A stretch of DNA of 64,000 nt from Rheinheimera aquimaris. GTDB taxonomy: Bacteria > Pseudomonadota > Gammaproteobacteria > Enterobacterales > Alteromonadaceae. The notes under the pieces were generated by a model, which saw only the letters and a program-made list of their open reading frames with translations, searched no databases and had not been told where the DNA came from. Both the position numbers and the translations under genes were made by a program. The first letter of the stretch is position 1. Every line of letters starts with the position of its first letter. This document shows positions 58,590 to 64,000 of the stretch, one piece after another. The DNA lies in the NCBI RefSeq assembly GCF_020531985.1, contig NZ_JAJAVQ010000001.1, positions 620,001 to 684,000 of the forward strand, given 5' to 3'.

Positions 58590-59531
58590 ATGTGCAGAGT
58601 ACTCAGCATCGTTCTGGCCGGCGGTGCCGGTAAACGGTTGCAACCGCTGACGTTAAAGCAGGCCAAGCCGGCCCTGCCCTTCGTGCGTCGTCGGCGTATT
58701 ATCGACTTTGTTTTAAGCAATCTGTACCACTCTGGTTTTAATCAGTTATTGGTACTGACACAATATCAGCCTGCAAGCTTACACCGGCATCTGCAGCAAT
58801 ACTGGCAACCTTTATTTGCCAGCTCAGGCGCTTTGCAGCTGTGCAGGGCTCCAGCTGATGCCGATCAGGGTACGGCGGGTGCAGTAGCGCATCAGCTGAG
58901 TGTCATTCGTGACTACCGCCCGGATGTGATTGCGATATTAAGTGCAGATCATGTGTACAAAATGGATTACCGGCAGATGCTGGCGTTTCATCTTAACCAG
59001 CAGGCTGCTGTCACCGTTAGTGCTGTAGCGGTGCCACTTAGCCTGGCACGGCAATTTGGTATTTTCAGTACTGATGCAAAGCACCACATCGTTAAGTTTT
59101 GTGAAAAGCCGCAAGCTGACATTCCAACTATACCGGAGCGCCCTGGCTACGCACTGGCATCAATGGGTAACTATCTGTTTGACGCCAGCTACCTGTGCCA
59201 GCAGTTAGAACAGCTTGACCTATCTTGCCATCACGACTTTGGCCATCATCTACTGCCCCAAATATGCGGGCAACAGCTGGCGTGTGTATACGATTTCAGC
59301 ACGAACCAGTTGCCCGGCGAGCAAAGCCTGCCGCATTACTGGCGGGATGTCGGCACGCTGTCAGCGTATTTTCACAGCAAGCTGGATATGATGCAGCACC
59401 CTGACTGGTTAGATGGCCCCAAACAGCACTGGCCTATACTGGCAGCGAACAAACAACCTTTACGCTATCGCATAGCATCTGCGGCATTCAGGCGTTTACC
59501 ATTACAGGCACACCAGCCGCTCTACAGTTAA
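58590..59531 (+). CDS. GlgC-like sugar-phosphate nucleotidyltransferase, short form
   Basis: 313 residues from the ATG at 58590 (AGGTAA upstream); the frame begins at 58533 but the extra 19 residues are not family-like. The nucleotide-binding loop LAGGAGKRLQPLTLKQAKPALPF is at residues 8-30, SADHVYKMDY near 124, and FCEKPQ near 170. ADP-glucose pyrophosphorylases are about 400 residues with a C-terminal beta-helix; this one is about 100 short and lacks most of that domain. No other glycogen genes are adjacent. Substrate uncertain. Confidence 0.8.
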   Translation: MCRVLSIVLAGGAGKRLQPLTLKQAKPALPFVRRRRIIDFVLSNLYHSGFNQLLVLTQYQPASLHRHLQQYWQPLFASSGALQLCRAPADADQGTAGAVAHQLSVIRDYRPDVIAILSADHVYKMDYRQMLAFHLNQQAAVTVSAVAVPLSLARQFGIFSTDAKHHIVKFCEKPQADIPTIPERPGYALASMGNYLFDASYLCQQLEQLDLSCHHDFGHHLLPQICGQQLACVYDFSTNQLPGEQSLPHYWRDVGTLSAYFHSKLDMMQHPDWLDGPKQHWPILAANKQPLRYRIASAAFRRLPLQAHQPLYS

Positions 59532-59538
59532 GGTGCGT

Positions 59539-60804
59539 TTAAAGCAATGCAAACGCCAGCGCCAGGCTTCTGCCACTTAGCAGCAAACTGACCAGCAGCA
59601 CCACTAAACCCAAGCCGTTTTGCCAGCGGTTATTACGATATTGTCCGAGCACGCTATGGTTCATCGCCAGCAATAAACACAGGCAAATCAGCGGCAGTAA
59701 AATGCCGTTGGCTACCTGGGCAAACCAGATAACATTGACTGGCCGGATACCCAGCGATGATAACACTACCCCACACAGCACAATAAAGATCCAGGTGGCA
59801 CGAAACACCGACTGCTTTAAATCAAGCGGTTTATTCAGCACGCCGGCCAGCGCATAAGCTGCCGCCAGCGGTGCCGTAATGGCTGATGACAAGCCGGCCG
59901 CCATCAGCCCCAATGCCAGACACCAGGTCGCGGCGCTGCCAAACATTGGTGTTAGTGCCTGAGCCAGCTGGGCCACATTATCCAGCTGCTGTTCACGGCC
60001 AAAAAAAGCCGTCGCCGCGGTTGACACAATAGCAATGGAGATAAGGCCGCCCAGCGGTATCGCAACAGCAATATCCTGCCTTGCTGCCCGGATAGCCACC
60101 TGCGGCGCTACATTGTTGTGCGGCCATTTTTGTGCTGCTGCCGCTGCATGTAAAAACAGCGAATACGGCACCACCGTAGTGCCGATTAATGCCACAACAC
60201 TGAGTACAGCACCTGTTGGAATAGCCGGCCAAAACGCGCCTTTAAGCAGCGCCGCCAGATCCGGGCGGGTAAGCAGCATAGTACCGATAAAGGCCAAACT
60301 CATCAGAATAACCAGCGCGATAAGGCAGCGCTCTATCAGCTTGTATTGGCCAAACCACAACACCACTGCCGCCACTAAGCCGAGTAATAACGCCCAGGGG
60401 TTGACCGAGCTGTAATTTTTCCATTGCATTACAGCGGCACTATCAGCAAACAGCGCATCAGCACCCAGGGCTGCACCGCTGATATTACCGCCCTGATAGG
60501 CGCTGTTGCCAATCACAATAGCCACGACAACCAATAACAACAACGGCCAGCGTAGCAGCGGGTTCTGCACCAGCTGACGCAGGTTCTCTCCCAGGCCACG
60601 GCCGGTAACAATACCGAGGCGTGCTGCCATCTCCTGTAGGATCATGGTGGCCGCAACAGAAAATACCAGCGCCCAGATCAGCGCATAACCAAAGTTGGCC
60701 CCCGCCAGAGAGGCGGTCACCACAGTGCCAGGACCAATAAAGGCAGCAGTAACTAAGGTTGCCGGGCCAAACAGGGATTTTTTATTATTGTCAGAGGTTT
60801 GCAT
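59539..60804 (-). CDS. Nramp (SLC11) family transporter with altered metal-site residues
   Basis: 421 residues, eleven or so hydrophobic helices. The Nramp fold is clear: helix 1 FIGPGTVVTASLAGANFGYA near residue 22, then ILQEMAARLGIVTGRGLGE near 54, and helix 6 ALIGTTVVPYSLFLHAAA near 212. The classic metal ligands are changed: helix 1 reads GPGT where MntH has DPGN, and helix 6 reads VVPY where MntH has IMPH. It is therefore unlikely to bind Mn2+ in the usual way. Convergent with the GlgC-like gene, seven bases apart. Confidence 0.88.
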   Translation of the reverse strand: MQTSDNNKKSLFGPATLVTAAFIGPGTVVTASLAGANFGYALIWALVFSVAATMILQEMAARLGIVTGRGLGENLRQLVQNPLLRWPLLLLVVVAIVIGNSAYQGGNISGAALGADALFADSAAVMQWKNYSSVNPWALLLGLVAAVVLWFGQYKLIERCLIALVILMSLAFIGTMLLTRPDLAALLKGAFWPAIPTGAVLSVVALIGTTVVPYSLFLHAAAAAQKWPHNNVAPQVAIRAARQDIAVAIPLGGLISIAIVSTAATAFFGREQQLDNVAQLAQALTPMFGSAATWCLALGLMAAGLSSAITAPLAAAYALAGVLNKPLDLKQSVFRATWIFIVLCGVVLSSLGIRPVNVIWFAQVANGILLPLICLCLLLAMNHSVLGQYRNNRWQNGLGLVVLLVSLLLSGRSLALAFALL

Positions 60805-60819
60805 AAACAGGCAACGACA

Positions 60820-60860
60820 GAAAAAACAATGGCGCTACCTTAGCATAAGGCAGCGCCATT
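60820..60860 (-). terminator. terminator after the HAE1-type RND gene
   Basis: AATGGCGCT and AGCGCCATT pair perfectly, extended by CCTTA/TAAGG with one mismatch between. On the minus strand it is followed by GTTTTTTC. Confidence 0.92.
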
Positions 60861-60898
60861 TGGTCAAACAAAGTACACCGTGCTGCTGGAGCAAGTGG

Positions 60899-63800
60899 TT
60901 AGAGTAACCCCTCTTTGGTATCCAGATGTTCCTGCCTGTGATGCTCAGCAATCTCGGCTGCCAGCTCCTGCTTAGAGCGTGACTCCCGGATACGCCGCTC
61001 TGATAGCCAGAAGAAAAACAGCGGTACAAAAAATACCGCCAGGAAGGTAGCAGCCATCATACCACCCATAACACCGGTACCTACACTGTGACGGGCACCA
61101 GCGCCAGCGCCGCTGCTAAATGCCAGCGGCACTACGCCCAGAATAAACGCCAGTGACGTCATAATAATCGGCCTGAACCTCAGCCGCGCGGCTTCCAAAG
61201 CAGCTGTGCCGGTAGACCAGCCCTGCTGCGATTTCATCAGCGCATACTCAACAATCAAAATGGCATTCTTCGCTGCCAGGCCGAGCAACGTTACCAGACC
61301 AATCTGGAAGTAAACGTCGTTAGTTAAACCGGCTATCCACACCGCCACCAGCGCACCGAAAATACCAAAAGGCATTGCCAGCAGTACCGACAGTGGCAGC
61401 GACCATTTTTCATACAGCGCCGCCAGAATTAAAAACACCATCACAACCGCCATCCCCAGCGCAATGCCGGTGGTACCACCACTACGTTTCTCCTGAAAGG
61501 CACTGCCGGTCCAGTCGTAACTGATATCAGGCGGCAGCATGGTATTGGCAATACGTTCAACTTCGGCAATTGCCTGGCCGGAACTGTAGCCAGGTGCGGC
61601 ATTACCCAACAGTTTTACCGCTGGCAGGTTGTTGTAGCGTTCCATGTTATCCGGGCCTGAACTGTACTGAATATTCGCCAGCGCGGACATCGGGATCATT
61701 TCGCCACTGCTGCTTTTAACGTAAATGTGGTTAATGTCTTCCGGCTTCATCCGAAACTGTGCATCCGCCGACATCAGTACCTGCCAGGCACGGCCGTACT
61801 TATTAAAGTCATTGACGTAGTAAGTACCTAAAGTGCCTGCCAGTGTATTAAAGGCATCGTTTACCGGCACGCCCAGCGCTTTGGCGCGTTCACGATCTAA
61901 ATCGACCTTCAGCTGAGGTGTATTAGGCCGCCACAGTGTTTGTACGCCAGCTAAAACCGGACTTTGTCCTGCAGCACCCTGCATAATGCCCATCGCCTGT
62001 GCCAGCTTTTCCGGGCCACCGTCACCGCGGTTTTGCAGATAAAACTCAAAACCCCCGGTATTACCCAGGCCAAAGATCGGTGGCGGGTTAAACGCCAGTA
62101 CTAAAGCTTCATTAATGCCGGCGGTTTTCATAAACAGCTCGTTGACCAGGTCGCTGGCGCTGATATCGCGCTCGCTCCAGTCTTTTTGCGTGACGAAAAT
62201 CGTTGCCGCACTGTTCTTATAGCCGCCACCGATAAAGTCAAAGCCGGCAAAGCTGATAATGTCTTTATTCGCGCTGTTTGAACGGATAGCCGCCACCACT
62301 TCATCAGTAACCTTCTGGGTTCTTTCCAGCGAGGCACCATCGGGCAGGAAAATGGCGGCAATGTAAAAGCCCTGATCTTCATCCGGCACCAGTGAACCCG
62401 GTGTCGCTTTCCAAAGCCCGGCAGTGATAAAAATCATGCCGCCGACCAGCACTAACGCCAGCAAGCCACGACGCAGGAAAAAGCCTACTGTCGACACATA
62501 ACGGCCGGTAATACGCTGAAAGAAATCATTAAACCAGAGGAAGAACTTCGCTGTTTGCTTGTGCTCATGGCGTAAAATCGCCACACACAGCGCTGGCGTC
62601 ATCACCAAGGCCACTACGCCGGACAAACTGACGGCAATCGAGATTGTGACCGCAAACTGACGGAACAGCTCGCCGGTTAAGCCGCCTAAGAACGCAATCG
62701 GCACAAACACCGCACACAACACCATCACAATAGCGACTACCGGGCCGGATACTTCCTGCATGGCTTTAATGGCGGCATCACGTGCTGATACATGCTCTTC
62801 GTGCATGATACGCTCTACGTTTTCCAGTACCACGATGGCATCATCCACCACGATACCAATCGACAGCACCATACCAAACAGCGTCAGCGTGTTGATGGAA
62901 TAGCCCAGCATGTACAAACCGGCAAAGGTACCAAGCAGTGAAATAGGTACCGCCAGAATAGGAATAAGCGTCGCACGCCAGTTCTGTAAGAACAGATACA
63001 CCACCAGAAACACCAGCAGCATTGCTTCGGCCAGCGTTTTGATAACCTCACGAATTGACACTTCAACAAAGCGCGTGGTGTCGTAAGGCGTGGCCTGCGC
63101 CAAGCCGCTGGGGAAGCGTTGTTTCAGCTCGGCGATAGTGGCGTTAACCTCTGCCGCAACGTCCAGTGCATTGGCACCCGGCTGCAGAAAAATACCCACC
63201 AGCGTAGCAGACTGGCCGTTGTACTGGCCAAGGAAGTCGTAATCGCGAGACCCCAGCTCAACCCGGGCAATGTCTTTAACTCTTAGCGTACTGCCATCAG
63301 GGTTAGCGCGGACGATAACATTCTCAAACTCTTCTACCGTGGAAAAACGCCCCTGCGCTGTTACCGTGTACACCATTTCCTGCGCATCAGCCGCGGTTGG
63401 TGTCGCACCAATTTTACCGGCCGCAAACTGGGCATTCTGCTCGCTTAACGCGGCGGCAATTTCTGGCACTGTGACTTTAAGCTGGCTCATCTGATCCGGG
63501 CGCAGCCAAATCCGCATCGCGTAATCTTTGGCGCCGAAAATCTGTACGTTAGTGGTGCCCGGTATCCGTTTTAACCTATCCAGTACGTTTAACGTCACAT
63601 AGTTAGAGGTCCACAAATCATCGCGGCTGCCATCAGGTGAGTAAAACGCCAGTACCTGTAAAAAGCTCGAAGAGCCCTTTTCTACCGTAATACCCTGCCG
63701 GCGTACTTCTTCCGGCAAGCGGGCCTCTACTTTACTGACGCGGTTATTAACGTTTACCGCCGCCTGATCTACGTCAGTGCCAATCTCAAAGGTAATAAAG

Positions 63801-64000
63801 ATAGTGGTAACACCAGAGCTGGTAGAGGTAGATGACATATACATCATACCTTCCACACCGGTAATGGCATTTTCCAGTGGCGCTGCCACGGTTTGCTCTA
63901 ACACTTCAGATGACGCACCGGGGTATACCGCCATAACCTGAACCACCGGCGGGGCAATTTCCGGGTACTGCGCAACCGGTAAGCTGCGCATAGCAGCAAG
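60899..64000 (-). CDS. HAE1-type RND multidrug efflux pump, lacking only the extreme N-terminus (runs off the window)
   Basis: The frame is open to base 64000. Homologues have about 30 residues before the SLPVAQYPEIAPP stretch seen at the edge, so only the first helix is missing; the apparent ATG at 63991 is internal. Over 1030 residues are visible, with GIVVDDAIVVLENVERIM near residue 375 of the visible part, and AAKNAILIVEYALMKSQ near 910. This is the AcrB/MexB/MexF class, which exports many drugs by proton exchange. The adaptor gene is presumably just outside the window. A strong terminator follows. Confidence 0.95.
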   Translation of the reverse strand, partial: LAAMRSLPVAQYPEIAPPVVQVMAVYPGASSEVLEQTVAAPLENAITGVEGMMYMSSTSTSSGVTTIFITFEIGTDVDQAAVNVNNRVSKVEARLPEEVRRQGITVEKGSSSFLQVLAFYSPDGSRDDLWTSNYVTLNVLDRLKRIPGTTNVQIFGAKDYAMRIWLRPDQMSQLKVTVPEIAAALSEQNAQFAAGKIGATPTAADAQEMVYTVTAQGRFSTVEEFENVIVRANPDGSTLRVKDIARVELGSRDYDFLGQYNGQSATLVGIFLQPGANALDVAAEVNATIAELKQRFPSGLAQATPYDTTRFVEVSIREVIKTLAEAMLLVFLVVYLFLQNWRATLIPILAVPISLLGTFAGLYMLGYSINTLTLFGMVLSIGIVVDDAIVVLENVERIMHEEHVSARDAAIKAMQEVSGPVVAIVMVLCAVFVPIAFLGGLTGELFRQFAVTISIAVSLSGVVALVMTPALCVAILRHEHKQTAKFFLWFNDFFQRITGRYVSTVGFFLRRGLLALVLVGGMIFITAGLWKATPGSLVPDEDQGFYIAAIFLPDGASLERTQKVTDEVVAAIRSNSANKDIISFAGFDFIGGGYKNSAATIFVTQKDWSERDISASDLVNELFMKTAGINEALVLAFNPPPIFGLGNTGGFEFYLQNRGDGGPEKLAQAMGIMQGAAGQSPVLAGVQTLWRPNTPQLKVDLDRERAKALGVPVNDAFNTLAGTLGTYYVNDFNKYGRAWQVLMSADAQFRMKPEDINHIYVKSSSGEMIPMSALANIQYSSGPDNMERYNNLPAVKLLGNAAPGYSSGQAIAEVERIANTMLPPDISYDWTGSAFQEKRSGGTTGIALGMAVVMVFLILAALYEKWSLPLSVLLAMPFGIFGALVAVWIAGLTNDVYFQIGLVTLLGLAAKNAILIVEYALMKSQQGWSTGTAALEAARLRFRPIIMTSLAFILGVVPLAFSSGAGAGARHSVGTGVMGGMMAATFLAVFFVPLFFFWLSERRIRESRSKQELAAEIAEHHRQEHLDTKEGLL

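Noticed and set aside
59539-60804. Naming the Nramp gene mntH
   Set aside because: The metal-binding residues that define Mn2+ transporters are replaced.

Overview
The window is a stretch of ordinary chromosome from a gammaproteobacterium. The gene set (YgiQ, ArgP/ArgO, DUF6172, DUF3718, DUF4870, DUF5610, FadL-type porin, many RND pumps, TonB-tailed M56 peptidase, PEP-CTERM protein) resembles the Alteromonadales/Chromatiaceae group that includes Rheinheimera, Alishewanella and Arsukibacterium. This placement is inferred from family content and protein style, not from a marker gene. I see no tRNA, rRNA, CRISPR array, insertion sequence, integrase or prophage gene. Genes are densely packed on both strands.

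Layout. 1-4.6 kb: 5' part of an alpha-2-macroglobulin gene, a small secreted protein, and thpR-ygiQ. 4.7-6.2 kb: an acetyltransferase gene split by an in-frame stop, and a membrane-anchored TlpA-like thioredoxin. 6.4-8 kb: DUF6172 and rhlE. 8-13.9 kb: HutD/Ves, DUF417, a LysR/VOC divergent pair, a tRNA-binding protein, and the divergent argP/argO pair. 13.9-16.6 kb: a four-gene operon of a NTF2-like/beta-lactamase fusion, DUF6249, an ECF sigma factor and a tiny membrane protein. 16.9-22.4 kb: PEP-CTERM protein, WYL regulator/GST pair, NYN protein, katG. 22.6-28.7 kb: GGDEF(degenerate)-EAL protein, ybaK, a stand-alone secD-secF pair. 28.9-33.5 kb: LigB-type dioxygenase, BlaI/M56 pair with a clear operator, GlxA-type regulator, CbiM-like permease. 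33.5-37.5 kb: M49-like lipoprotein, DUF4870, a GDT1-family exporter behind a yybP-ykoY (Mn2+) riboswitch, and an esterase. 37.5-45.1 kb: efflux operon (lipoprotein adaptor, two RND pumps, esterase) containing an intergenic repeat. 45.4-52.2 kb: FadL porin, DUF4397 lipoprotein with a long inverted repeat over its start, purC, and an ECF sigma/anti-sigma/DUF4097 operon. 52.2-54.5 kb: a 404-base intergenic region with two minus-strand terminators and a candidate small RNA, then rluF and an MFS gene overlapping tail to tail. 54.6-64 kb: MATE, DUF5610, CNNM, DUF3718, a GlgC-like nucleotidyltransferase behind a perfect FNR box, an atypical Nramp protein and the 3' part of an HAE1-type RND pump.

Themes. 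Export and envelope upkeep dominate (three RND pumps, MATE, MFS, SecDF, FadL, two ECF operons, BlaI/M56). A second theme is metal handling (Mn-responsive GDT1, CNNM, Nramp-like), a third oxidative or electrophile stress (katG, GST, VOC, TlpA). The most unusual items are RNA-level or DNA-level signals: the candidate sRNA with an anti-Shine-Dalgarno linker at 52.4-52.5 kb, the 12-base inverted repeat over the DUF4397 start codon, the riboswitch with competing helices, the nested repeat inside the efflux operon, the split acetyltransferase, and the Nramp homologue that lacks the usual metal ligands.
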